Positions 41,961-54,100 are shown, counted from the first letter of the stretch. The stretch is 64,000 nt of DNA from Tetraselmis striata (GCA_006384855.1 VCJN01002425.1:62001-126000); one strand, 5' to 3'. The notes: generated by a model from the letters alone, not told the origin. Translations and numbers: made by a program.

Positions 41961-42100
41961 CCTGGCGCGGCGCGCGTAGCTCGCGTGTGCGCGCGCACGA
42001 TTGCGGGGGCCGGTTAGAGCCACCACCTGCCTACACGGCGGACCGACCGGTCACTCTCCTTTGCTGTGGCACGCTCCACCGAACGCACCACAGCCCGCCC
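41948..42100 (+). repeat. Direct repeat C, right copy
   Basis: Repeats 39206-39360 (see that entry). Its start overlaps the end of the methyltransferase-like coding block, where the shared word is ACGAGATAGC. Confidence 0.85.
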
Positions 42101-42110
42101 AACCCTCCCT

Positions 42111-42850
42111 GGCTGTGGGATTTTTTTTTTCGCCCCCGGGACAGGACTGGCACCAGCTGTGGGATTGTATGCCTGCAAATTCCTGATTATAACAATATGT
42201 AACCACACCTGGCATTCTTCGGCAAACTAAAAGTTCATTTGAAACCACTAGTCGCTGGTCTTTGCTACGGGTAATCCTTACCTGATGTCCCCGGAAGCAG
42301 CGACCACGGGGACCCTGTACCGTCGCGCAAACACGTGCTGACGTGCATCAGAGCGGTGTGACGGCGTGCATGTGAACAATGAATCCGGAGTTTCATGCAG
42401 TACTTTAGGACTGTACTGAAACGCCGGTTTCGTCCGCCTTTGATGAGACGAGGAGCAGCGCAGGGCGGCTGCTGGGGCTCATCCTTAGCAGTATCATCAG
42501 GTAGGGTCACTTACCCCTACCGCGATACCCCCATCCCCATACTGATACCAGTACTTATAACGGCGGATTTTTCTGGCCTTATTTTTGTACTGCACACCAG
42601 TACTTTGCCCCTGCTACTGATTATTGCGGCTCCTACGAGCTGCTCACTTTCAACCGCTCCGCCCCGCCACCCACCTGCCCGGAGCTGATCCTGCGTAATG
42701 TACTCACTTGTCTTGTCCAATCCTTAGTAGACGTCTACCGGGTACCCGTGTGATATTCGCGGATGATAATCCGCCTTACACGTATATTGGTACGGTACCG
42801 GTACTGCGTTTTGGTGACTGTAGTCAATTAATCATTGTTTGGCGGCGGCA
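42111..42850. other. Non-coding stretch between mobile elements
   Basis: No coding or RNA feature recognised on either strand. Confidence 0.5.
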
Positions 42851-42851
42851 A

Positions 42852-42875
42852 GGGGTTTAGGGTTTAGGGTTTAGG
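42852..42875 (+). repeat. Interstitial telomere-type repeat (TTTAGGG)3
   Basis: GGGG followed by three TTTAGG(G) units. TTTAGGG is the plant and green-algal telomere unit. Followed by G tracts at about 42919-42932 and 42950-42976. Confidence 0.85.
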
Positions 42876-42984
42876 AAGAGGCGCGGGTGGGGGAAGGTGT
42901 GCTTGGGGCCAGAGGGAGGGGGGGGGGGGGGGACTGAGGGGCGGCCAAGGAGGGGGGGGGGGGGGGGGGGGGGGGGATATACTA

Positions 42985-44300
42985 GGGTTGTGCCGAAATC
43001 AGTTCTAGGGAGTACGGGCCGAAACCGAATTGAACCCCTTGAATTCAGTTCGGACTGAACTGCCTCGAAAATCGCCCAAACTAGGGTCTCCGAACCACAA
43101 CGCAACTGAAGAGATATGACCCTAGCGAGCTACCGCAGCGTCCGTACATGAAGATAATAAAGTGTTCTATGGTGAGAAACTTGCCGCGCACGCCCCAAAA
43201 CCCCTACCTCCAGACAAGGTGCACCAATCGGTGCACCGGCCGCCATCCAGCTATCCATCAGACATCGCTTCCACACTCCAACACCCAATGAAACCTCGAC
43301 CATGTACCTTGTCAGCCTGATATGGAGTCCCCCCCCAACACACCTCATATACGCAGCGATGACGTCATGGCGGAGACATCCAACGACACCAAATGGTGCC
43401 TTTACAACATGTTACCACTGCATTTTCACAATTGCACAAGCCATCAGTTCCATGCATATTGAGGCCGTAGTTCGGTGGCAATTCGGTGTTAGTCCGGACC
43501 GAACTCAGTTCGGTTCGGTCACTTCGGATAGTTCGCTTGTTTGGTTCAGTCCAGCAAACTGCGGTTCAGTTTGGTCCGAGTTGCATTCGGCCGAACTCCC
43601 TAAATTATATACTACCAAGGTTGAGCCGAACTTAAATCGCGACCGAGGTCGATTTGGACCGAACTGAATTTAGGGCGTTCGGCCGAATACAACTCGGACC
43701 GAACCGAACCGCAGTACGGACTGAACCGAACAACTGAACTATCCGAAGTGGCCGAGCCGAACTGAGTTCGGTCCGAACTAACACCGAACTGCCACCAAAC
43801 TACCACCGAAATGCGGTCGGAAATTGAAATTGCTAGTCTGTTGCGGTCGGAATATGCCTAGAACTGGCTGATGAAATTGGTAACATGCACTGGCACCATG
43901 CGGCATGCAACATTTTTGGTGTCGTTAGATGATGTCTCCACGACCTCATCGCCGCGTTTATGGGACGTGGTGGGCGGCAACTCCATATCAGGTTGACAGT
44001 GGACAACTACGTTTAGGTTTCATTGATGGGTGTTGGAGTGTAGTGATGGAAGTGCTTTTCTGCTAGACAGCTAGATGGCGGCCGTTGCACCAATTATTGC
44101 ACCTTATCCGGAGGGTTATGGGGCGCGCGCCGCAAATTTCTTATAGTAGAACACCGTATCTGATTATCTCCATGTGCGGACGCTGCGGTCACTTGTTGGG
44201 GTCATATCGGAGTAGTTCGGGCGATTTTCGAAGCAGTTCAGTCCGAACTGAATTCGGGGGTTGAGTGCGGTTTCGGCCCGAGTGCCCGAACCACCCCGAA
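42985..44300. repeat. 1.3-kb imperfect palindrome (foldback)
   Basis: The left arm (about 42985-43605) is similar along its length to the reverse complement of the right arm (about 43672-44300). Matched pairs from outside in: CGGGCCGAAACCGAATTGAA with 44250-44280, ACCGCAGCGTCCGTACATG with 44170-44192, ACACTCCAACACCCA with 44025-44045, CAACGACACCAAATGGTGCC with 43905-43930, GGTGGCAATTCGGTGTTAG with 43780-43798. The centre is near 43640. The inner 130 bp of each arm are rich in TTCGGT/ACCGAA words. Arms are diverged, so it is an old inverted duplication or foldback element. Confidence 0.85.
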
Positions 44301-44458
44301 GTGCATTGAGTTTGTGGGCACAACCCTGGAGCATATCAAAAACCCCGCCGGCGGTGTATACCGGTACGGGTATTGCACAGACCTTTACATATATGTTGTT
44401 GCGCTGATCTATATAATGCGCTGCCACTATGTATGTAATGTTACAGTAGTACTGTATT
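44301..44458. other. Short spacer
   Basis: AT-rich sequence between palindrome and LINE with no recognised feature. Confidence 0.4.
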
Positions 44459-47400
44459 ATGGTAGTCGTACCCCGCGTGCGCCCCTCGCGATGTTCCGTA
44501 CTAGGTACCAGGAAACCACCACCCACCCAGCGGCCCCGGAGGCGCCCCGGGGCCGTGTGTCGCCATGCCTCACCCGCCGCCCAGATCGCGTACCTGCCCT
44601 CACCCCCCTCCCACGCGACGTCACCGTTATGCCCGGGCTGTGGCGAGTCGCTTGTATCCGGCGTTGCGCCGCGCGATGTCTGCGCCTTCCGCCGATGGTG
44701 CGGCAAAACGCGCCGATGACCCCGGGTCGCCGCCGCCCCCAAGTACATCGTCCAGTATATCAAGCAGCCCCGGCGCATTGCGTGCGGCGGGAGCGTCGCC
44801 CGCGGCAACAACACCGTCCATCGGCAATGCACGCACCCGACGCCACCCAGCCAAGGCCGAGCCCGCCCGCGGCGGCCGCCCCGCCGGCTCCGACGTACGC
44901 CCAGGAGGTGAGCCGGTCGTCGAGTCCCGAGTCCGCGACGGGCGCGGCAGGTACGACCGGCGCGCGCGCTGCCTCGCCTGCGTCGTCGCCTCGCCGCAGT
45001 ACTTTCAGCAGTATTTCGGGGCCCTGCGCGTCGCAGCGCGATCACGACGGCGTTCCGACCGCCCAAGAAGTCTCCGAGCGGCCCCAGCCGCGGCCGCGCG
45101 GTGGCAACCGAGGCATGGTGCTTACCGGCCTCGATGCTCTCGCCCGTCCGCATTCCAGGCTACACTACCGCGGGCCGGCGCGGCGGGGCGTAGCGCCGGC
45201 GGCCGCTTGGACAGTCGCCGACGCGCTTTCAGTCGTTGGCGTCGCCGCGGGCGCCTCGTGGGCGCCGGGGATTGACGCCGCAGCCATGTCGCTTCAACCC
45301 GCCCGCGTCAGGCACCACCCGGCCGACGTGGTGGCTTTCGCCGAGGTCGCCGCCGCGTGGCTAGCCAAGGCGCGCGCCGTGCTGACTGGCCGAGCGGCAC
45401 CGCTCTCGGGGGGCGCGCCGCGCCGGTGGAGCGGGACAATCGTCAGTGCTGCCGTCGCCCGCATTGCCGTCCGTCGTTGCGTTTTGGGGCGCAGCGCGTC
45501 GCAGCGCCCCCGGTTGTTGCTCCCGCGCCGCCAGAGGTCGGTGCACCGGCCGGCCACCCCGGTAGCCAGGCCCCACGGCCTCGGTATCCGCCCCCCTCCC
45601 CCCTACTCGCCCATCTCCAGCCGGCGACGGGGTGGGGTGGGGTGCGGTGGACCACCTCTCCGACGTGGACATGGTGCACATGCCGGCGGAGATGTCCATG
45701 GAGACGGCGGTGCCTATTGACTTTCAAGAAGCGTGGGCGGAGGCACAACGCAACGTGAATGAGCGGGTGGTGGCGGTGGTGGAGCGAGGCCGATGACCCC
45801 GTGGTGTTGGATAGGGCGTTGAAGTGGAAGTACTTGCTGCCGCAATTGTTGCTTAGGGCCCCGAGCCGAGGCGGGCGGCGGCGGCGGCAACAAGCCTTGG
45901 TGTGGCGCTTCCGCGCTTTCGCGGAGAGGCGCATGACCGAACTCGTGCGCTCATGGGACGACGCGCGCACTGAGGCGTTCTACGCCGGACATGCCCGCCA
46001 GCGTCGAACGGACGCCGATCTCTTCGCGGCGCTACTCGGTGGCACCGCGGACACCGTTGTGGCGTTGGTGGAGGACGGATAGCTCTCCCGAGCGGCGGGC
46101 CGACTATCTTCTAAGGGTATGGGCGACCTATCCGATCCTGCTATCCTCGCCTAGTTGCGCGACAAGCACCCGTCCCGTAGCCACCCGATCCCAGACGCGG
46201 CGTATGACATTCCCGTCGACGAGGCCGCCATGACGGTGGACATGCGCGTGCCATACTAGCAACTCAAGCAGCACGTGGCGGCGGGGACCTCAGGCATGCG
46301 CAACGAGTATCTCCGCTGCTTGGTGGGCGAATACGCCCTGGCGTCCGGGCCTGCGGCGGTCTACGCCATTTCGGAGGTTACCCCCATGTACCTCCAAGGT
46401 CGCCTGCCCCGGGTGGTTCAACCGGCTCTTCGCCTCTGCTAGGCTCGTGGCACCTGTCAAGAAGCTAGGCGAGGGGAGGGCCCCGGACGTGCGGACTGTG
46501 GCAGTCGGGGAGGCGGAGCGGCGCGCAGCGGAGCGGGCAGTGGTGGACAACATGAAGGAGGCATACGTGTCGGTGCTTGCTCCATCTCAGCTCGGCGTTG
46601 GCATTTCCGCGGGCGACTCTATGCTCTCCATTGCGTCCGGCTCATCGCCGAGAAGCTTGGCCCACGTGCCGTCATTGTTCACACCGACGTTCGCAACGCT
46701 TACAACGAGGCATGGCGCCGCACCATCATCCAACGCCACATCGATTGCTCTCCACTACACCATGTCATCCCTGCGCTCTTAGCCTCCCTCTCCACGGATT
46801 CGTATCTGGTCGTGGACGACCGGTCCGCCCCTCTGCGGTCAGAGGACGGCGTGCAGCAGGGCGCAGCGTTGGCCACGACTTCCTTTTGCGTCGCGATTCA
46901 CCCCGAGGTGTAGCACTGTGACAGCACGTTGGAGGTAACTGACGGGGCGGCGCGCTTCAACGCCGACGATGGGTTTCTGGTGGGCATTCCGGAGCACGTT
47001 TGGCCGGCTCTTCACGCCTTCCGCACGTCCATCAAGGCGTCCGTGGGGCTTGAGGTGCGCTTCGACAAGATGCAGGCGTACATTGCAGACATGGAGGCCG
47101 CGCGGCGTGAGGCTCCGGCCGACATCGAGTGGCCCGAGCTAGATGGCCATCACGGCATCGCGGTCCTCAGCGTGCCGCTCGGATCGCCAGAGTATGTGCA
47201 TGCGTACATAAGGCGGAGGAGCTACGAGAGGAGGTGGACGCTAGCTTGAGCAAGCTCCTATATGCCAAGCCCAGCCGTCGGTACACCCACGCCCTGCATC
47301 ACCACGCATGGGCGCTGCTCAAGCATTGCATGCAACACAAGGCGGGGTATTGGCTCCGCAATTGTCTTCCGTCCGAGGTGGAGGCCTTTGCGGAGGCGGT

Positions 47401-49075
47401 GGATGCCACCGTCCTCGCGGCGGTCGAGCGGGTAGTGCTAGGGGTCTCTTTCGATCCCTCCACGTACGGCACCGACAGCAATCCGGTAATCACCGATTTC
47501 CTGGCGGAGCTTTTGCACGACCCCGACCCCATGGCAGCGGAGGTGGCTACCTTGAGCGAGGATGCCGTGGCCTGGGCGCGCAGCAGGCTTCACCTCCCCA
47601 CTCGGTTGAAGGGAGCTGGCATCCGTCGCATGGCCACCGTTCGTGATGCCGCCTTTATCGGCTGCATGAATGCCATCCTCCCAAGGTTCTTGACTAGGAA
47701 CTCCGGCAGCAACACCCCCACCCCTGGTTTCTTTGACCCACAGCTTGGGTCCGTACTTGGCCGAGGCAGCTTCAACGCAACTTCTTCCGCCCGCCGGTAT
47801 GACCACTTCCTCAACGATGCTCATGGGTCGGAAAGCTACGCCGCGGAGATGCGCGAGGCGTGGGGCCGCCTCCAAGCGGCTACTGGTGGCCATCTCGGCG
47901 ACACAGATGCGCGAGTGATGGAGCGGGAAGTGCAGGCTGCGTCGGGCTCGCAAAAGGAGCTGACGGCATTCTAGACCGGGCCAACAACTCTCGGCTTCGA
48001 AATGAGGTGTGCGCTCTCCCTGTAACATGTAGGGAACGGATCTTGTTCAACCAGCTCGACGCGGCGTCAGGCATGTGGTTAGTGGCCATCCCCATCGCGC
48101 GGACGGTCATTTCTCCGCATCAGCTGCGGGAGGTCGCTGCCGGGTACTTCTTTCTGCCTAGCCCGTGCTTGGCCGCGGTGGTTGGGAGCAAGATCATTCT
48201 GCCCTCGCTCGACGGAGCACAACCCCGTCACTGTTGACCTATACGGCGATGCGCTCATGAATCTCCCGGCGCCTGGAGACGCTCACTGGCGTGTACAGCA
48301 CGATGCTATCGCAGATGCCTTCCGCGATCACTGTGTTTACGACTTAGGTATCGTTGTACGCCGGGAGGTGGATGACTTGTTCCAGCAGGCAGTGCCTCTC
48401 GGCAACACCGTACCCAGGGATTAACTCAAGGGCCTAGTGCCGGACGCAGAGCTCTCCCTTCCGGCGTTCGACGTCGTGACCGGGAGCTATGATCCCCGGA
48501 GCTTCAAGTCCACGCTAGTGGAGTTCAAGACAATGCGGTACGGGGTCAAGTACACTGCAGTGCCCGGGGCCACGGCTGTGGATCGGTTTGAGCGCTCCAT
48601 GTTGGGCGACATACAACGGGGGTTGGCAGCGCGGGATGCGGCGTGGCACAACACGGAGCCCGGACAGAAGGGTCCTCTTCGAGACATCCTGGATATGTCG
48701 GAGTACACGGGCATGGTCTTCGGCACAGTGGGTGAGGTGAGCAAGGGGTGCGCCGCACAGTGCGCGGTATTGCATGCTTGGCTGCGGATCGGGGTGCCCT
48801 CTCATCGGGGGGCACTCGGTGCACTACCCGGGCTCACCAACCGGGAGGCCTTGCTCGCAAGAGATTTCCTCGGGGTCTAGAGCTTGGTGGCCGCTTGAGA
48901 GCGCGCTCGCTGCCTCATCAAACGGCGTAGATTCGTCTGCCATCCCGTTGCTGAAGTTGCACCGAGGATCACCCACACCCACACGTGCACGCGTGGCCGG
49001 ACTCTGAACCGTGCGCGTATCACTCATCCATCCCGCCTCATGCGGGATGCGGGCCGCTTTTAGGCAGCTTGATGT
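44459..49075 (+). mobile_element. Non-LTR retrotransposon (LINE) with C-terminal restriction-like endonuclease
   Basis: A GC-rich 5' region with a possible zinc-finger (LCPGCGESL ... CAFRRWC), then the RT-type polyprotein, a PD-EFK endonuclease block and a 3' untranslated region ending at about 49070 with two hairpins. A truncated copy of the same 3' end lies at 28335-28850. No 5' boundary or target duplication was identified. Confidence 0.8.
44565..48880 (+). pseudogene. LINE polyprotein: RT and PD-(D/E)XK endonuclease, frameshifted
   Basis: Landmarks in order: KWKYLLPQLLLRAPSRG (about 45820), MRNEYLRCLVGEYALASGPA, LVAPVKKLGEGRAPDVRTVA, VLAPSQLGVGISAGDSM (RT motifs 0-1), VIVHTDVRNAYNEAWRR (RT motif A), GVQQGAALATTSF (motif B), RFNADDGFLVGI (catalytic box, ADD), then LFNQLDAASGMWLVAIPIAR and WRVQHDAIADAFRDHC, and PDAELSLPAFDVV ... 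STLVEFKTMRYG, a PD...ExK nuclease signature. Frame changes near 46420, 46630, 46912 (in-frame TAG), 47200 and 48235 show it is dead. Family knowledge: such elements nick target DNA with the C-terminal nuclease and prime reverse transcription there. Confidence 0.8.
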
Positions 49076-49309
49076 GTTGATTTCTAGTACTACTTTTAGC
49101 AAGAGGTGGATTTGTTACTGCCCTTTTTGTAATTCACACCACGAAACGAACATGTAGCTTGCCCTGCCCCTTGTCTATCTATATTCAGCACTGGCAAGCA
49201 AGCTCGACTGCACTGAAATCTGCAGCATCGCATATGAATGATTATACTAAGACTGAAGTTGGTAAACATGTCCGATGTCGACGAGGAGATTGTATTAATT
49301 GATTTACAT

Positions 49310-49425
49310 GAGCAAGCAACAGAAGGCGATATCAGGAAATCACCAAAAAATTGTATTAATGACTACATGTGCTAGCTGCAAAATTCAAGAAATCCATGCA
49401 GAAATCCAGAAGAAAATCCAGCTAC
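49310..49425 (-). repeat. Dispersed repeat copy (reverse of 8.2-8.35 kb)
   Basis: On the minus strand: CTAGC-CATGT, GATTTCCTGATATCGCCTTC, TTGCTCATGTAAATC and nearby GGATTTTCTTCTGGATTTC-TGCATGG, as at 8215-8350. Confidence 0.55.
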
Positions 49426-49544
49426 GGGCCACAAGAGGCGGGAACCGCCATGACAGCCACCGATCAGGCATCGCCACCAGCCAGCCGCCGCTCCACGCAG
49501 TAGGGACGCTCTCCGCAGCACACAATCCCGGGCCACAGGAATTA

Positions 49545-49910
49545 ATAGCGGCACTAGGCCGAATGTGATGTGGAGGCGCCAACAGGACAAGAAGGGAGAG
49601 GGTGCTCAACGAGTAGGGAATGGAGAGCCGACCGGGCCAGCAACGACGTAAGACGCCGGTGTCCAGTGCGCGATGTTCCGCCCATCGCCAGATCCGCCGC
49701 CGGCTCGGCCGCGTCCCCTTCCGCCGAACGTAGAACTTCCTTCCCAGCACAACATCCCGGGCCACTCCAATAGCGGCACTAGGCCGAATGTGATGTGGAA
49801 GCGCCGACATGACAGGAAGGGAGAGGGTGCTCATCAAAGAACAACGAACGGGGACTTGACCGGACCAGCAACGACGTGAGACGCCGGTGTCCAGGTCACA
49901 CTGCTCCTCC
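49545..49910 (+). repeat. Two-unit direct repeat, about 227-bp spacing
   Basis: AATAGCGGCACTAGGCCGAA, GAAGGGAGAGGGTGCTCA and CCAGCAACGACGT-AGACGCCGGTGTCCAG appear first at about 49545-49660 and again at about 49770-49895 in the same order, with substitutions. Confidence 0.85.
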
Positions 49911-50837
49911 GCGGCAGTGGCAGCACGGGCGGGGCCAAGGCTACCAAGGCGCCACCTGTGCACGATCCCCGCCCCCATCCCTAGCCGGGGGTGGAGGCGG
50001 AGGAAGGGCCCGCGATTCCGAGGCCCGAGGACGGTCGTCGGGCCCGCCCATGCGGTGGGTGGGTGGGATCTTTTGAATTTTGTAGTAATCCTGCGGCGCC
50101 GCGGGATTTACATGACCCATATCCTGCGGCACGCGGACACGCGGGTGTGTCCACCGCATTGAAGTTGGTAATTAGGCAGGTCCGATTAATGTATGTTTAA
50201 TGTATGATTAACGTATGTTTTAGTACTCTACTTTCCGGAGAAACAGGGGGGGGGGGGGAAACTTTATGTTCACGTACTTAAGCAGTACTTGGCGGTTGGG
50301 AGCGGTGCATGAGTCGCTGGGGGCTCAGCACCGCACCGCCGCGGTGAATAGATGTGTTGGATACATTGATAGCGTCTAGAGAACGCACGGAAAGTCTTTA
50401 ATATCCAAGCCAGGCATACAGCAGCTTGGCAGCATCATAGCACTACACGGAGGGGTGGATAGCCCCCCCCCCCCCCGTATGGTTCGTTTGTCATGATGCT
50501 GACTGTAATACGGTGATGGTTCCAAAAAGTGCCCCACCCCCCTCCCCATTTTATGCTTGCATATGGCAGGGAACACCCTTCTGCACACAGCCATGCATCG
50601 AGACCATATTAATAGTACCATTGCATAGTGGTAGTTATTATGCAACTTTCAGCATGCTCTACTAAGTACTGTGAAATCAACATAAATAAAGTATGGGGGG
50701 ACGGGGGTTCGAAAACATAAAATTAAACCGGATCTGCCTTATTGTCGATTTCAAGGATTTCAATGATTATTATTTGCGACGATACTTAATTAATATATCT
50801 GTTTATTTATTACTATTTATTTAATACTTTAGGGTAT

Positions 50838-50842
<5 letters not shown>

Positions 50843-50890
<48 letters not shown>
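50843..50890. repeat. (TA)n microsatellite
   Basis: Uninterrupted TA dinucleotides over about 48 bp in an AT-rich context. Confidence 0.95.
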
Positions 50891-50891
<1 letters not shown>

Positions 50892-51177
50892 CTATTACTA
50901 TTTAATTTATTTGCTACTATCGACTACAATCTGGCGCCCCGTGTATTTCATCAGCAGGCAAGCATCAATATCATCGGCATCGCTACTTGTTGCCACAGGC
51001 GATTAATTAGCGACCGCTTCTTGCAGTGCTGTAGCTACTACTGTAGGCGGACTACCTGATGCGAAAGTTAGCCAAACAGCAGTTAGCACGCTACTCCTAC
51101 CGATCCCGCTTATTGCCGAGCTGCCGGTGCGTGCAAGGCACTCACCCGCCCCCCAATCGCCGGCCTCGGCGCGGCTT

Positions 51178-54100
51178 ATGACTAGACAGTCGATCTTGTA
51201 CTCAGCACCAGCAGACATGACCGTCACGGTGGGGGCGGCAGCTCTGGCGCCACTTGTGCAAGGCGCGGCATGCCCCGACGTAATGAAAAGGGAGCGCTGG
51301 TGCATTTGGGACTACAAAACAACTCACTCCCTATATGAGGTGCACCCGGCCATACTGATGTCACCATCTGCTCGATGCATTGCAAGCTTGCTCAAATAGT
51401 GCTGTGCCTGCTGCTTATATCTGAGCGCCCATTCGCATGCTGCTGGCTTCTTTGAATATGAATCCGCTGCTGTTCTTGTTTTTATGTTTATTATTGGGTC
51501 CGTTTCACTGAGCGCAGGGTAGATATGGAGTCCGGTGTACGCTAACAAATAATCCTTATCCCTGTTGCGTGTCTACCCCCCCGGCATATGTGTGTGTGTG
51601 CCGAATGTTTGATCCGGACAACGCCATTGCAGGGGCAATACTCGATGGTTGTAGCAGCTCGGTGCCTTCAGTCTGGCCTGCCTGTTGCGGTGAAGCTGTA
51701 CGTCAAGGCCGGTCTGCACGAGGTCCAGCGCCGTCAGATCGAGCGCGAGATCGCTACCCACTCCAAACTGATCCACCCGAATATCATCGATCTGTACGCC
51801 GCGTTTCACGACGACGACTGCTACTACCTCGTGCTGGAACTCGCAGAACAGGTGAGATGCCACTGGGTCGAAGAACATAGCCAAGCTTTTTGCGGGGTAT
51901 ACAAAGTCGCGACTGTCGCACATATCTATTGCAACTAAGCCCGATTATCAGTGTTTTTAAATTGGGCGCAAACTACGACATGTGTAAACGACATTATACG
52001 GGTAAAACAGTTGAAGGGGCTCCACCAGTAATTATTCCAGACCTGGAAACTTCCTGACCTGCGTCGTCGATGACCTTGCTCAGGGGTATGGGCACGCCGG
52101 CGCCTGGCTGTATTGACATTATTGTATGTCTGAGAGTCCGAGCTGCCAGCGTCACAGGCTGCGCGTCCAAAGGCGCTTGTATAAGCGCTGCTTATTGCCG
52201 CGCGCGAAGACGACTGATGCTGCGACACTGACTTGTTATCGGCGCCGCTGCGTGCCACTTCCGCACCGCCTCGGCAGGACCTGTTTGAGGCGATCAAGTC
52301 CCAGACGAGACTGTGGTCTGAGCAAGAAGTGGTGAATGTGGTCGCGCTGCCACTGCTCCGTGCGCTGTCGGTACTGCACCACGGCGTAAGTGCTGCCGTA
52401 GCATATAACAATAAGCCCTGTTCGAATGCGACTAAAACTATTTTGCTAATTTGCGGCACTGCGATAGATGTACTTTTCTGCCGCGTGAGGTTCTCATTGT
52501 GATCTCATCAAACGACGAGGCTCGCAATCACGCCGCTATGCTGCTGCCACAGGGGAACATCCATCGAGACATCAAGCCCGAGAACCTGTTGCTCACACGA
52601 GACGGTGTCTTGAAACTTGCCGATTTCGGAGTCGTGGTGAACAAGTTTGAAGAGCGACCGGTCAGTCGAGCAGGAACAGTTCAGTACATGGCCCCGGTGC
52701 GTTATTGGCACCACTGTGCGGATTCGTCATCCGGGCTGCGGCAGTTGAAGTCGTGTATCTTAATAGCCAGTAAACCGCATATCTTCAATAAAGTATTCGA
52801 ACATCTGAACTGTGCTGCATGCATAATGGTCTGTATTAGGACATATCCGGCTATTCTAGCAGCAGTATGCCTTCTTAATACTTATGATTATGTGTTCCTG
52901 GGATCTTGCGCCCCCCAGGAGATTGTTGATAATCCGCTGAAGAATGGGCCTGACGACTTCAAGGACCAGCAGGAGCTTTGGTATGATGAAAAGGTAGCAA
53001 AGTGCCTCCGATCCGGTGACAGTGCAGCATCACCTTCGGATAATTGCTGTTTAGTAGAGGCTAGAAAATAGAAATGGGAGGCAGGGGGCATGGCCTCCCA
53101 GTCTCGCCCCCCTCTCACGCCGTCTCCCACGATGGCGTCCATCAGGTCGATATATGGAGCGCCGCGGTGGTGATCTACGAGGTGCTGTATGGAGTCCCCC
53201 CCTTCGGAGCGCCGGCGAAGACGACCGGGAAGCAGGCGGTGGCCGCCAGGATCGCCACTGCAGAGCTCCGGTTTCTGCCCCATATCCGCTTTCTCTCTGA
53301 TGGTGCGGTGGCTGCGCATAGACCCCCCCCCCCCCCCCCCCCCCCCCAAAAATCCTTCTGCAAGAGCAGTCCTCTGACCTTCAGCAAACATGCCAGCCAG
53401 GACCTACTATCAATTCTCTCACAATTTACCCACGATATTGTGAGAGATCAAACAACGCATTTGACCTCCCCACAGGGAGAGAGAAGCAAAATACATGCGG
53501 AAATATGTCAGCATGCACCACGAGCAGCGCACGGAACCAACTTGATGGCGCCAACCAATTCATCGCTATTTGAGCTCCGCGTGAGTCGAATTATTCAGTT
53601 GTTGCACGAGCATCGGACTCCCGAGCGAGCGATGCTCTGAGGAAGGCATGTCGGTTTGAGTATTGTTTGAAGAGCGAATGCCATGTCTCTGCGCAGAGGC
53701 CACGGACTTTTTGACGGCTTGCATCCAACGTCAGCCCGGGGGGCGCAGCTGTGCCGCGCATCTCCTCTTCCACGACTGGCTCCGGCTGAGCAGCGAACAG
53801 CTCATGCCCCGAGGGCTCCGCCAGCGCCACCGCAACATGAGCGTGCCAAACGTGCGCGCCCTGCTGCCTGATGAAACGCCCGTGCCAGCTAAAAGTGCAA
53901 AGCATGCGGAGCAGACAGGCAGCGCAGCAGCGCGCAAGCAAGCGGCAGGTGCGACAAATCACGTGACGGTACGCAAAGCGGTACGAGTCGCCGTCACCTC
54001 TGCCAACTTGTCAGCGCGCCCCGGGGCCACCTTGCAACGCGATGGAGGCGACGCTCCTGAGGACCCCTCGCTCCAGAGTGGCGTCAGCTGTCGGCGCGTT

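Larger units (their letters stand above)
39206..42110 (+). mobile_element. DIRS-type RT / RNase H / methyltransferase module flanked by direct repeats
   Basis: A coding block (about 39770-41960) lies between two direct repeats (39206-39360 and 41948-42100). It abuts the right end of DIRS element 1 without a gap. It may be the missing pol half of that element displaced by rearrangement, or a separate DIRS-type copy inserted beside it. Confidence 0.65.
49076..51170. other. Intergenic with repeats, no gene
   Basis: No coding feature. Contains the reversed dispersed repeat (49310-49425), a two-unit direct repeat (49545-49910), a G tract (about 50247-50258), a C tract (about 50463-50476) and a TA array (50843-50890). 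Probable promoter region of the kinase gene at its right end. Confidence 0.5.

Noticed and set aside
44314..45720. 468-codon plus-strand ORF as a host gene
   Set aside because: Pro/Arg-rich reading in GC-rich DNA, without any motif. Flanking frames carry the LINE motifs, so it is most likely a shadow frame in the LINE 5' region.
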